Notes under the pieces: model-generated
What the model was told of the DNA's origin: nothing
Seen by the model: only the letters and a program-made list of their open reading frames with translations
Databases searched by the model: none
Position numbers and translations under genes: made by a program
DNA from: Gnetum montanum
Lineage: Eukaryota > Streptophyta > Gnetopsida > Gnetales > Gnetaceae
Length of the DNA stretch: 64,000 bases
Assembly (NCBI GenBank): GCA_015680685.1
Contig: MNCI01014438.1
Location: forward strand, 1,162,891-1,226,890
Direction: 5' to 3'
Shown here: positions 1-12,549 of the stretch, piece by piece
Position numbering within the stretch: position 1 is the stretch's first letter
How the letters are laid out: every line of letters begins with the position of its first letter

Positions 1-2880
1 ACTGGGTGGTGGACCACCCAAGTAGCACCACTTATTGGAGCAGCCCCAACAGTGCCTCCCATGGGATAGGCCACCACCCCAATAGTGTCATCCATGATGG
101 TTTCTCAGGTAGTCATAAAACCGTCTACAACATCCCCAGGTCTGGATCAAGCCTTGCAACTCATCTAGACCCTCACTAAAGAAATCAAACAGCTGAAGGC
201 CATTAGTTCCAAGATAGTTCAATTCATGGACTTCTACCATGATGAGCCGATCAGTCTAGCTATCCCCATGCTCATGCTTCCCCCTAGGGTGCCACTCCCC
301 TAATTTACAAAGTACAATTAGGAGGGTGACCCAAACGTGCACTTAGTAATGTTCAAGTTTGAATCTTTGCTATTGTAACCATGGCCTCACACCATCATCC
401 ACATCTTTGGCATGTCTCTAATAGGAAAAGCTCTAGACTAGTATCGTGAACTCCCATGTACCTCCATCTCAACCTTAGAGGAGCTGCTAAGTCAGTTTAT
501 GACCTGCTTCAAGTACAACTTGAAACCAGAGGTCACATTAGACTAGATCATGAGAGTTAAGAAGGACCCGCTAGAATCTATGCAAAGATTCATATAATGG
601 TAGAGGACAACATTAAACAAGATACGTGAACCAATTACCAAGGCATACTTGTTGGCCATATTTAAGAAAGTAGTAAACAACTTCATTAAGTCTAAGCTCT
701 ACTACCTAGCCCCGCGTTCCCTCAGCCAAGCCTTTGCTCAAACGAAGAGCATCCAAGATGCAGCCAAAGCTAGTATGGATCTAGCCTTTTTCACCTATAA
801 AAATTCACACATTAAGAAAGATAAAGAGAAGGACAAGGCTACAACAACAATAGTGGCTACTGTGGCCAAAGAAACCAAGCCCCACAACAGAAACAACAAA
901 AAGGCTACTATAACACCCAATGCTCACGCTAACACCACACCTGGCTCTAGTAACACAAGACAGTCCTCAACATCAACACCTGTGATGCCAACCTAGACAA
1001 GGCCCAACTTTGAGCACAAGAATCACTCCAGGTATACCCCCATACCCATTAAGCCTTCAAAACTTTTGAAGTAACTATTGGGAGCTGTGTGTATACAACA
1101 TAAATCGATGTCAGACGAGGAAACCAAATGCCATCAAAGGTACTATGAAGTTCTACAGAACCCCTCCTTGGCTATTCCTAACAAACCTCTAGTGCCTAAG
1201 AATTTTAGGCTAGAACATTTTTGTGACTATCACCAACTGTGTGGTCATGATACAAACTACTATTTAACATTGAAAGATGATATCCAACACATGATTGATT
1301 AGGGTAAGCTAGTCCTAGATGAGAGCAGTCCCATCTACCCAAAAAACCAATCAATGCATAATTATAAAGACCCCGTCAATGCTAACAATGCTAGTTACAA
1401 AATCAACACTATCGGCATTGACAATAACCTTGAACCACCATAGCAACCATTCATGGTGCACGTGCCTCCTCGTAATGCAAAAACACTAACAACAACAACA
1501 TTGCAAGCCCCATTTTTCCTTAAAGTTCCTCATCAGACATCCCCCTCATCCTTTGTGCTCATAGTTTCACTATCGCACATGCCAACACAACAGGCACAAT
1601 TTGTCATTAAGGTGCAAAAACATCCAAGATCCTCTACCACCCAAAGCCAAGCAACAAAAACTACACCACAGCCTCTTCATTCAAAAAAGCATGAAGAGAG
1701 TTTAGTAGATAAAACATCTAGGGAACACACTACGCTAGGTCCCCCTAAGCCTACCCCCTTGTTTGCAGTCCCTATGACCTCTTCGTCATTAGTTGTTGGT
1801 GGCAGCGTACATACACAATCGATGCTCGTTGAGCAAAAAAAGCTAGTTAGCTAGCCCAAAACCACTCCCCCTCAAGAGATTCTTCTTCTAAGATGAATAG
1901 AAGAGGAAAGGTTTAGAAAACAACAATATGGTAGGTAGGACTTTATCAATGCCCTTACACAAGTCAAATAGGCCCTGAAGTAGAAAAACACAACTTTAAG
2001 CCTGTATGACCTAATAATGACTTCCACGGTGCATCGTGAGGCCATGGTTCACATGTTACCATCTATCCTAGTTAACAAAAACATGTTGGCCAAAGAGAAA
2101 GAAATCCATGCTATCACGCTTCCCTCTATGACTAAAGAACCATGGACAGCACACTTGACATTTCAAAATAAGTCCATTAAGGATGACCCTGAAAAGGGTT
2201 AGGTGACAATAGCACCCATGTTCATCATAATTTGGGTTGGCTAGTACAAGATTCAAAGGGTACAAGTTGACGATGAGGCTGCTACCAATGTCATTCCATT
2301 TCCCATAGTGGACAAATTGGGCTTGGTTGATCAAATCAAACCCACAACAACTTCCTACCTGAAATCATTCAATGGGGCATGTGTGGTGGTAAAGGGAACT
2401 ATCCACATTAAGTTTGTGCTAGGGGACCAGTTCCCCACAAGCATGGTCTTCATTGTGGTGGAAGAAATGCCCGAGTTCAACCAAATATTAGGGAGGTCAT
2501 GGTTAGCACAATTAAGGATTGTCTCTTCACTGATACATCAAAAGATCCACTTACCCTATGTGGGCGAGGAAGTGGTGATCTATGGTGATGAAATGGCTGC
2601 CCAAGCCATAAACAACATTGACATGGATTAGGATTTAGAGATAGTAATCATTGAGAACAAAGCATCTATTCATGTTGAAACCCCTTGCTTGATTGATGAG
2701 CTAGCCAAAAATGCCAACTCAGATAAAGAAACTACATGGGCTAAGTTGCCTTTTTAGACAGTAGACAATGACATAGAAGAATTGTGTAATTATACAATGA
2801 CAACAAAGCCTCTCGACCATATGCTTCTCCTAGCCCACAATGGATTAGGAAATAATTGTGTAATTAGAGATTACCTCTAA
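1..2880 (+). pseudogene. gag-PR: gag-protease of copy A (decayed, one reading frame)
   Basis: Reading frame 1 stays homologous to the gag-protease of B and C from the first base to a TAA at 2878-2880, interrupted by stops (for example TAG at 67 and 166) but with no obvious frameshift. Gag capsid-like sequence covers roughly 200-800, with FMDFYHDEPIS near 225 and LLAIFKKVVNNFIKSKLYY near 652-705. The knuckle FCDYHQLCGHDTNYY (about 1228-1272) fits C-x2-H-x4-H-x4-C except that the last Cys is Tyr. A Pro/Thr/Ser-rich linker follows (about 1450-1860). The protease has VDDEAATNVI near 2268 in place of the D-x-G active site and the flap-side motif ILGRSWLAQLR near 2490-2520. Non-functional. Confidence 0.8.
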
Positions 2881-3094
2881 TTCAATTCCATAAATACTTG
2901 GCTTTAACATTTTTTATCTCCTTCCATCTCATTTTTAGCATCACGTTCACTATTTGCATTATGTTCATATTTTAGCATCATGATCACTGTTTACATTGTT
3001 TTAATTATTTACATCATGTCTACTATTCATATTTGCATTGTGTCTACTATTTAAATTATGTCCACCATTTACATCATGGTTGTTGCTTGCATTA

Positions 3095-3560
3095 ATTATC
3101 TACCACCTGGCCTAAAATGGCCTTAAATAATTCCCATAGCTCAAAATGGCCTTAAACTATTCCCATAGCTCGAAATGACCTTAAACTAGCACCATGGCCC
3201 AAAATGGCCTTAAACTATTGCCATGGCACGGGATGGCCTTAAACTAGCACCACGAACCAGAATGGCTTAAAACTAGCAACAGCCTGAAATGGTCTTAAAT
3301 TAGCACCATGGCCTGAAATGGCCTTAAATTATTCCCACGGCTTGGGATGGCCTTACACTAGCACCATGGCCCAGAATGGCCTTAAACTATTCCCATAGCC
3401 CGAAATGGCTTTAAACTAGCACCATGGCCTGAAATGGCCTTAAACTATTGCCATGGCCCAAGATGGCCTTAAACTAGCACCACAACTCAGAATGGCCTAA
3501 AACTAGCAATGGCTTGAAATGGCCTTAAACTACCATCATAGCCCGCTAAGGCCTAAAATT
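3095..3560 (+). repeat. Minisatellite with ATGGCCTTAAACTA core, copy A
   Basis: About a dozen imperfect units of roughly 25-40 bp, each ending with a variant of ATGGCCTTAAACTAGCA. It sits directly downstream of the protease region, at the same place as the arrays in B (18090-18265) and C (48800-49235). From 2881 to 3095 I see only AT-rich sequence. Confidence 0.8.
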
Positions 3561-3790
3561 GGCAATTCCACTTCTCAAAAAATAGACAAAAATAAAAAAT
3601 TTCATCATTAAGAAATAGCACGAAATGGCCTTAAACTAAAACAAGAGTCCCTCAAGGGGCCCAAACACATTAAAAATAATAATAATAACAGATTAACCAA
3701 AATGAAATAAATTGTTTCACATTATGTTCTTTATCAGATTTCAGTCCATACAATAATGTTCACAAAAAATAAAAATATTTTGCTGCCATG
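3561..3790. other. AT-rich spacer without identifiable gene
   Basis: A/T-rich sequence between the minisatellite and the end of the antisense gene. One further copy of the AATGGCCTTAAACTA core lies near 3624. Nothing else is seen. Confidence 0.5.
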
Positions 3791-6700
3791 CTATAAGTCC
3801 TCATTAGCATCATCATTTCCTGTTCCACTAGGTTCTGCACCTCCATTCAGATCCTGTGTAATACACAAACAATAAAATAATAAATCAAAATTATGAAAAG
3901 GGTTTCATAAAATAAAATGTGACACAATAAATAATGACTAACTTGAGATGGCCCCACATCCATTTTGGAAGGTATCTTATCCATGCCAACTGCTAGACAT
4001 TTTAGGATCTCCTCCTTGATGAGGTTGGCCTAATTTTCCTCCTCCAAATCAATGATTGCCGTAACCTTCCCTTTCTTCATAGCTGTCCATCTGGGTGGTA
4101 CTGGGGAAAAGGTGGCGATGGTGGTCTCCCCAGCAAGTAAGGTCATTTCTCTTTCAGGAGACTCACTGATCACCACCTATTGCAGGAACTTCTCGTAGGC
4201 CCTAGAAGTGTCAATGACATCGAGGAATAGCTTATGGGTATGAAAATCAATGGAAGCATCCCAATATTATTTATGATAGATGGCATGTTCCATTTTGTAC
4301 ATGTGCTTCTATTTCTTTTATGCTTATCCCGATTCGTACACCTTTGCACTATAGTCTTTCCAGTCTTGGTTCTTCTGGGCTAGGAGGTCCATCTGCATGC
4401 GTTGTTCAATAATCTCATGAGTGATCTCACTCTTACTCCATACGACCATCCAGTATCTTGCATAGTTGATCATAGTCATATGCCAACTATCGTCGCAAGT
4501 GTCATGGGCCAATAAAAACTCATTTCTGGACCGAAGGTCCTCGCACGCAGTGGCTTGGTTGGCCTTCTCTTTCTTATGTTTTTCCACCCTCCTCTAGAGG
4601 TCCTCATTGACACACCTACACTCCCATAAAGAGTGTGCTGAGTACAATGCACATTTACTGGTTTCCTCGTATATTTGACAAGGCATCTCAGCTACCTCTG
4701 GAGGAAGTTCAGGCACTGCATCAACCTTGAGCACTTGTTGGGGATCCCACTTGAGATGAGAAGCTATCAATCACATATGGACAAGCGTTAGTCACACTGC
4801 CATAGCAAAACAAATGCAACAACTTAGAGAGCCTAATGTAGTAATCTCAACATACCTATCTCAGGATCGATTTTTCTTAGGCGATCGATCATGTCATCGA
4901 CCACCCCCTCCATAAAGGTAAATTTATTGGTGGTCTCGGTCCATGGTCAGAGATGAATAGAGGAAGAAGGGTTAGGGACATTAACAATGGTGTGTATTGC
5001 ACAATAAAACATGTTAGCAATGATGGAAAGGACAAAAATGATGCTGAAAAATAATATTAATGATAGTGCAAAGCTCCTACCTAGCAAACCCTCAGGGGTG
5101 ATAGGGAGGGGATCGCCCATCGACACATTGTCAAGCAAGCGATAAAACTCACCAGCATCGAATTGCAACCCTTCCCCTTCTAGCTAACTCAAAAGTGTGG
5201 TGGCATCCTCAACACTCATATGCCCCTTAGGTACTAGGGAACACTCCATGAAAGGGTCATCGGTAGTAGGGGCCTCCTTCTATGCCATCGAGGCCTCTTC
5301 TTCCTCTACAGTGGCCACCCCTGCTTTAGGGGCCAAAACCTCTTCTTCTTCTTCTTCTTCTAATAAACATGTTCAAGATAAGTAGGACACTCCAACATAA
5401 AATGGTTGCTACATTGTGCTACACTAATTAGACAATTAAGCACACTTACCAACGGTGGGTTGCACCTTGCGAACCTTGATTCACAACTTCCTTCCTCTTT
5501 CTTCAGTAGTATGGGGAGGTTCTTCCACTAGATGATATTTTTTCCATTGGAGCTTGGTCTTCACCATCTGTACAATGAGATGTTCCCCCATTAACAAATT
5601 GCTTGTGTTGATGGGAGGAACCTCTGCAATGCTATCCTAGGCATGAAAGGGTCATGCCACCTGATCCCTCATTGTTATTAAAAGAGATTTCCCAATAGCT
5701 TTTGGGGGGTCTTGGGATTAGGTGGTGCAGAACAACCGGCAAATCTATGGCTTGGATATCTAGTTACAAACCTACTGTACCCAGGCACCATTTTCATGGA
5801 CCACCAAAAATTCCACGAACTTTCGTAGGCAAGTTATGAAGAAGGCGTAGTGAATATTGAAACATGCATCAAGCTTCTCACGAAGCTTAACCATTTTTGC
5901 ATGCAAGCCGTCAAAAAGGTACTTGGCCTAGTTATAATGGGTCCCTTCCTCCATGACCTCCTTCATGATCCAAGCCTACTCTACTCCAAGGATCTTCCCT
6001 TGGGAGAGTGTCTTGGGGAAGGCATAGGTTTGGAAGATAAGGTAAACTATTTGGGCCACTACTAGCTTGACCATATGGATATAAATCCCCTTTCAGTCCT
6101 TGGTTGTCCCTAGCCATTCCTCGATATCCCCCTGATGGTTTGCATCTTTGCTAGACTTTTCCCCTCTAGGTAGACCATCAGAAGGAACACTGAAAAGATT
6201 CGCAAAAAGTTTGTCATTAATTTCAAACACCACCTGCACATTATGAACCCGTCTGTAGAAGTGATCAACCTTTTCAGAAAAGGAATTATCTAGGGAAAGC
6301 ATTTTTGTAGCTAGGACACTTGGATTTACTGCCAGGAATAAATCCATGAGCCCAGCCTTCTAAATATTATGAACTAGGATAGCTGGGGCCCCATTGCAAA
6401 GCCAACGCTGAGTATCGTTCACCTCCTCGTACTTGAAGAAGAGGTTGGTTTCATGGCGTCTAGAGGTAATCACTATAACCTCTTAGGATTCGCTTGCTAC
6501 TACAATGATCAACAACAAGATTAGCAAAAAAAAAATCGCAAAGGCAACACCAATCACTTGAACACACATAAGAAAATACATAACTTAACATACCAGGTTT
6601 AAATGGCATACAAAATGGTGGAATTTCCACCAAAACGTCTTCTATGGTAAGTGGTTGATGATTGTTCCATTTGCTATCCAACTAGCCAAGCTCCATATAC

Positions 6701-8532
6701 TTCAAATAGAACTTGGCATACTTGGTTGGGTACGTTCTGAAATCAAGCCCAAGTTCTATGACACTGGCACACACGTTCCCGATAGAGGAAAACTCTTGCA
6801 AAGCCATTTGGGCCAATGCCAATGTATCCATGTTTCCATGAAGGCCATCCTTGTCAATCACAAACTTGGTAACATGCAAAGTATGATAAGCATTTTTGAC
6901 CGTGCAAGATGAACAATACAACATGCTTGAAAAATCTTCATAGGACTCACCTACTGGCACAATAAACCATCCAAGGTGGATTCTAGAAGTAGGTGCCCAT
7001 GTGATGGGCAACAAACAACGTGTTGTATTTGTGGTAGCATTTGAATTCAGGCATGTTACAAATCCAACTTAAGCATCTTAGGCCCCTCAAGCACTGACTT
7101 GAGCCTTTCACCCCTTCACCCTTAATCAACCCGTTAGCCATGAACTTCAAGATGCCCTAGTTTTCCCTAGGCAACAACATTTCAACGAGCATGGTGGATG
7201 TTTTGGTCAACAGGTGTGACCCCACTATCACACTAAAGTGGTGAAGGAGGAACTCTAGGAACTTCGAAGCACCCTCCTAGAACCAGATTGCCTAATGCTC
7301 CACCCATGCATGGGGAGGAGGGATGTTGGCCACAAGTTTACTTAGGAAGCATAGGATGCTTACCACTTCTAGCACAATCAGGATGTATTTCAACATGACC
7401 CTGCATGACAAAGTAGCAAATGTTAGCACTGTGTTCAAGTGATGATTACAGATGTAGCGTAGCATGACCCTCTGCTTACAAATTTTCCCTTAGGCATGAA
7501 ATGGTAAGTTCCTGGTACAATAAAACAAAATCGAGTGTTGAATGCAGTGTAGCAGGGTGTTACACATAGTGTAGCATGGCACGAACACCCTGCACAATGT
7601 AGCAGCTACGTAGCATGGAAGACATGTCCTCTACAATGTAGCATAGTAGCCACATTTTGCACAATAGTGATGGCTATGTTACGTGCAATGTAGTAAGTCA
7701 ACCGCACCCCATGTAGCGTAGCAAAGTGGAAAGTATGACAAATGCAACAATGTGACAAGTGTAATAATATAACAAGTACGACAAGAAGAACATGTAACAA
7801 GCATGGTAATGTAACAAGCAAAATAATGCAACAAGCATTGCAATGTTGCAAATTTAGCAATGTAGTAGCATAGTAAGTTTAGCAACATAGCAGCATAGCA
7901 AATCTAATAGTGTAGCAGTGTTGCAAGTCTAACAGCATAGCAGCGTGACAAGCCTATTAGCATGGTAGCATAATAGGCTTGCCAACATAGTAGCATAGCG
8001 TAATAGAAACTAAAATGTAACATAGTCTAACAATCACAATGTCTAGAACAATGTGGCCTAAGAAAAATACTCACAGTGTTCCTATTGCCCTAGCCCTACC
8101 TCACTGTGTGAAAGATGACAAAATAAAATGCAAACCAAAAGAAAAACTTCCACTACATATGCTACACTATGCTAGACACACGCAGCCAAACCCAAACCCC
8201 CCTACAATGCCACATCAGCCATTAAAAATGGTGGTTAGGGTAGTGCCATGCACCAGCTATAGCGTAGCAACTATCATAACCACAACAACCAAGGTAATAA
8301 CAGCAGTTACAGGGTGGAAATATTAACAACCGTAACAACCAAGATGTGGTGATCATAATGATAATCCCACTCGATACATTACACAAAGAAAATGAGGGTA
8401 GCATAACACTTACCGGGTGGATGGACCCTTCGGCTTGTCCTCAACGTGTGCCTTGGGGAGGCATCATAGGGTGTTCCCTACTTCATCCACTTTGAAAAGC
8501 CCTTGATGTCTATATTCACTTTTACACACCAT
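3791..8532 (-). pseudogene. Intron-containing antisense gene of copy A (decayed)
   Basis: Counterpart of the gene at 49441-53576. Exon 1 is 8532-8414 (119 nt, donor CG|GTAAGT) and exon 2 is 7400-6951 (450 nt, donor GTGAGT). Exon 3 covers about 6865-6597, exon 4 about 6507-5600, exon 7 ends at a CAA|GTTAGT donor near 3940, and exon 8 is 3853-3791 ending in TAG. Exon 2 encodes ILIVLEVVSILC and YNTLFVAHHMGTYF, the FCP1-like segments; exon 3 encodes GNVCASVIELGLDF. Exon 4 includes KMLSLDNSFSEKVDHFYRR. Exon 7 carries the EQRMQMDLLAQKNQDWKDY helix near 4350-4410. Several TAG stops and at least one damaged splice site (start of exon 3) make it a pseudogene. Confidence 0.7.
7540..8040. repeat. Short-motif array in intron 1 of the antisense gene (copy A)
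   Basis: Densely repeated variants of GTAGCATAGCAA and GTAACAAGT at irregular 10-25 bp spacing, expanding intron 1 to about 1.0 kb against about 0.5 kb in B and 0.27 kb in C. The same GTAGCATAGC motif forms the LTR palindromes of copy B. Open frames across the array are translations of the repeat. The rest of the intron (8041-8413) shows nothing recognisable. Confidence 0.7.
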
Positions 8533-8654
8533 TACCTTGCTCACAAATCAACTGTATCAACTACTATGCTACGCCTATTACGCTTTCTCTCTGCTTGACA
8601 GTGCTACACTCTAGGTGTTGGCTCTGATAATGAAAATGACACGTTTACTAGGGG

Positions 8655-8671
8655 TAATCCCCTATTTATAG
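8655..8671 (-). promoter_or_regulatory. Candidate TATA box of the antisense gene, copy A
   Basis: On the minus strand the sequence reads GGCTATAAATAGGGGATTA, about 130 bp upstream of the ATG at 8532. Copy B has GGCCATAAATAGGGATTA at the matching place, and both are followed by a similar TGTCATT(T/C)TCA block. Position and conservation suggest a core promoter; this is not proof of transcription. Confidence 0.5.
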
Positions 8672-8814
8672 CCAATGCTATAAAAAAATTGTCACTTTCA
8701 TGTTCCAAATAATGCGGAACACCCCTGTAGTGTAGCACTACTATAGTATAGCATGTCCTTGCTGCAACGTAGTAAGTGGGTCCACCAAAATTTTCACTTC
8801 ATCCTTACAAATTG

Positions 8815-9015
8815 TGCATGGTTACGATCTGCCAAGATGTTAAACTAGCAATTTTAACTTATAGTGTAGCCTAGTTATAGTCTTCAATGACCTTAAACTG
8901 GCAACTTTAACTCACAATGTTACATGGTGGTGATCTACTACGACCTTAAACTAGTAACTTCAATCTAGAAATTTTGCATAGTGGTAGTCCACTAAGATCT
9001 TAGACTGGCAACTAT
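8815..9015 (+). repeat. Repeat units with TTAAACTGGCAAC core upstream of RT, copy A
   Basis: Four spaced units ending in variants of CCTTAAACTGGCAAC, each preceded by a phrase like CTACTACGA or CCACTAAGA. Same core as the array behind the protease. The matching array in B is at 23235-23530. Confidence 0.6.
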
Positions 9016-9107
9016 CTTATGTCGCATCATTTCTTTACATATATTCATTACATGCTATTCTCTCAAACAAGTATCACTTGACTTGGTCTATTTGCTTATT
9101 GTGGTAG

Positions 9108-12100
9108 GTTCAATTGGAAAATGGATATGCATGATGATCTTCATTTGCCCTTGACCTTGATGACTCCCCATTGTAGATTTACAAGATGCTTAAACCCTGA
9201 GTTAGTAGACTTTGAAATATCCTCTTATGACACTTACATAGCATCCTCAGAAACATCCTCGGACTAGCCTGAACATCTAGTTCAAGCCTTACACCTAGAG
9301 GCTGGGGATGTAATTGAAGATCCCCTTATTGAAATCCCTGTGACTACCTCTAGAGGTGAAGCAAAAACCTTGAAAGTTATCTCCCTATTACATCCATAGG
9401 TACATCAAAACATCTTGAAAGTTCTTAATGACAATGTTAAAGTGTTTGCATTGTCATATGATGACATGTCAGGCCTGGACCTATGACTCATACAACAAAA
9501 TATTATCCTAGATCCACATGTCAAGACACTTAAGCAAAAGGCTCACAAAATCAAACCAGAGATTGCACTAGCTATATGCAATGAAATCACCAAGCTTTAT
9601 CAAGCTGGTTTCATTTGGGCAGTTGATTACTCAGAATGATGCCCTTTGGGCTGAAAAATGCTAGAGCAACATATCAATGAGAAATGACATATATCTTTAG
9701 AGATTATCTCTTGGAAAGACTAAACAATTATGTCGATGACATAGCAGTTAAGTCTAAAGAAGCTACTGATCATCCCAATGATCTAAACATAGTCCTTCAA
9801 CATTGTCATAGGCATGACCTTTGTCTCAACCCAAGAAAATGTGTTTTCGAAGTAAAAACTAGATGCATGTTAGGCTTTGTAGTATTGGAAATGGGGATAT
9901 GTGTAGACCCTAATAAAGTTAAAGCTATTGTTAACTTAGCACCACCTACAAACCTTAAAGACCTACACGGGTTGCAAGGCAAGGTATAGTTTATAAGAAG
10001 GTTTATCACAAGGTTGATGACAAACTCCACCCGATGCAACACCTTCTTAAAAAGGGAGTCAACTTCGAGTGGACAGATTAATGTCAAAAAGCCTTTGATA
10101 ACCTAAAGAAAGATTTTTTGCATCTTCCCACTGTTCACCCTCCACAGAGGGATAAGCCTTTCTACATCTACGTAGCCACCTCAGACACATCCATTGCTGC
10201 ATTGCTATGTTAGAAGAGAGATGACAGGTCTAAAATCACAATCTACTACTTGAGTCACGTATTGATAGCACACAAAGCAAAGTACAATGAGGTAGAGAAA
10301 AAATGTCTCACCTTAGTATTTGCAATTAGAAAGTGGAAGAATTACTTGTTTCATAGTAGTGTTAACATCATATGCAAAAGAAACATACTTCAGGCTATTA
10401 CAACTAACTTATATGAGAGTAGTAGAATAGCCCGATGGAAAGCCATAATGGTGGAATTCGATTTACATTATGTGGTACAATCATCAACGAAGGGTCAAGA
10501 AATAGCCATACAACTTACGACTTCACTTATTGACAATCAAGTAGTAATAGAACCCAAGTTCCCGGATGAGCATGTCAATAGTGTAAGTCCTATACCATCT
10601 AACTTTGAGGCTAGTTTACATTTTGACAGCACTTCAACTATATGAGATGGTAGTGCCACTACAGTTATTACATTTCCCTCTAGGGAAACTGGACCCTTCA
10701 CATATCTTTTTACATTCCTTTGCATCAACAATGTATCCAAGTACGGAGGACTCCTTAGGGGCCTTCTAGCAGCTCAAGAGCTAAGAACCCAATACTTAGC
10801 AATCCGAGGTGATTGATAGCTAGTTATCAACCATATCACTAAAATCTATGCTTGCAAAGATTCACATTTCCAACCTTATTACAATCTAGCCAAGAGTCTA
10901 CTAAAGCAGTTCATAACTTTAGACATACAACATGTGCCATGTAATGAAAACACTATAGCTAATGCACTAGCTATGTTAGCTTTAAACATGCCATCACACA
11001 TGTTTTCTACTCTGCCTACCATGATAGTGACATGCACCAATCCTATCACTTACGCTCCCTACATTACGTCCGTAGGCACAGCTCAAACCCAAGAGTGGTA
11101 TAACAACATTAAATCATACCTCCAACATGGCAAGCCCCCACATAGCTTAACATCTGCTCAAAAGGACGCAATATGAAAGCGAGCACGACAATATGTCTTC
11201 GTAGGAGATAACACCTTATGAAAACGCTCCTTTGATGGGATGCTGCTAGTGTGTGTTAGTGGTGAAGAAGCACAAAAAATTGTTAACAAAGTCCATGAGG
11301 GATTGTGTGGAGGAAACATAGCTCCCATGGCTATGGCAACAAAAATCAAATGCCTAGGGTACTACTGGCCTTGCCTAGAGTGTGATTGCCTTGCCAAGGT
11401 TAGAACATGCGATGTATGTCAACACCATGCGAATCTCATACATGTGTCACCACACAAATTACATGGCCATTCCAACATTGGGGACTAGATATCATAGGAC
11501 CCATCTCACCTAAGTCTTCTGCAAGACATAGCTTCATTATCACCATAACCGAATACTTCACAAAGTGGGTAGAGGCTATTCTCCTGAGAAAGAACACATC
11601 TCAACAGGTTTGTCACTTTATCCTAGATAACATAGTAACAAGGTTTGTTCTTCCCATGACTATTGTGACTAACAACGGGTTGTAATCTAATAGTGCAGAA
11701 ATTAAAACCTTTTGCAACAACCTTGACATCAAACACTCTTTTTCATCACCATACTATCCACAAGTCAACAGTCAAGTAGAGGCAACAAACAAAGCCATCA
11801 TTAACCTTTTAAAAAAAAATGCTTAGTAGTAGCAAGAGGTGATGGCATGAGCAAATCCTCTACGTGTTATGAGCTTACCGTATGACATGTAGTATAGCTA
11901 TAGGTAAGACTCCTTACAGTCTTGTTTACGGATCTGAAGTGGTGTTACCTCTTGAATTTCAGGTTCCCTCACTTTGGATGATCCTCTCAAATGTTATGGA
12001 CAAGACACAAAACAATGAGTCAAGGATCATTGATCTTAACTTCGTAGAGGAGGAGTGTGCCCAAACACTTGGTCACATCAAAAGGTACCAAGACAAGCAA

Positions 12101-12271
12101 TGGAAAAAGCATCACTAAAATTTACATCAACAAGCAATTAAGAAGGGGGACCTAGTCCTCAAGGCTATTTGTGAACCAGTGAGCAAATTCTCAGCAAACT
12201 AGAAAGGCCCTTTCATAGTCACAAAATCCTATGAGAATGGGGCATTCAAATTGGCTAATATGGATGGAAAC
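9108..12271 (+). pseudogene. pol: RT-RNase H-integrase of copy A (deleted and interrupted)
   Basis: Homology resumes after a TAG acceptor-like site at 9105-9107. The RT N-part is followed by a deletion at about 9637: AVDYSE is joined almost directly to MPFGLKNA, removing about 260 bp compared with B. The catalytic YVDD is present in NNYVDDIAVKSKEA (about 9730). The first RNase H region is about 10050-10500 and the second, of the Tat-type additional class, about 10600-11000. Integrase shows HEGLCGG, C-x2-C (CDVCQHH) and DIIGPIS, with TNNG where TDNG is expected. The frame ends at MDGN (12257-12268), where copy B is inserted. Many TAG stops; dead. Confidence 0.8.
12267..12271. other. Insertion point of copy B in copy A integrase (5-bp flank GAAAC)
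   Basis: The integrase frame of A stops after MDGN exactly where the LTR start TGAAACACC of B begins. GAAAC would be the target duplication, but its partner cannot be found because the B 3' LTR is truncated at 29071. Confidence 0.55.
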
Positions 12272-12549
12272 TGAAACACCCCAAGATTCGAAGGCATCCT
12301 TGCTTCACCAGGTCTTTGAAATTTGCGCAGCGTTATAGAAGTTCTTTAGGAGATGGATGCTCTGATGTTTAGACTATCCAGTTCGGCAAGTTTTCTACCC
12401 TAGGTGTCAACAGGCTAAATGGATTCTCTAGACTACCCACCGGAGTAGTTCACCTAGCCCACCGTGCAGTTAGGAGCAGTGCGTGGAATTGCTAGCAGTC
12501 CTCAGAATGCACAAAACGCTTCAACAAGTTTTCTAAGTCAAGGAGTTTC

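Larger units (their letters stand above)
1..12271 (+). mobile_element. Tat/Ogre-like Ty3/gypsy retrotransposon, copy A (5' end outside window)
   Basis: Order on the plus strand: gag, protease, non-coding spacer with an antisense gene, RT (internally deleted), two RNase H domains, integrase. The 5' LTR is not in the window. The integrase coding region is cut at 12271, where the LTR of copy B starts. Dual RNase H, lack of a chromodomain and the split between protease and RT place it in the Tat lineage. It is closest to copy B, with which it shares internal motifs and several stop codons. Confidence 0.85.

Noticed and set aside
7606-7888. Minus-strand hydrophobic Cys/Leu-rich open frames
   Set aside because: Translations of the GTAGCA/GTAACAAG array within intron 1; no start context or conservation.
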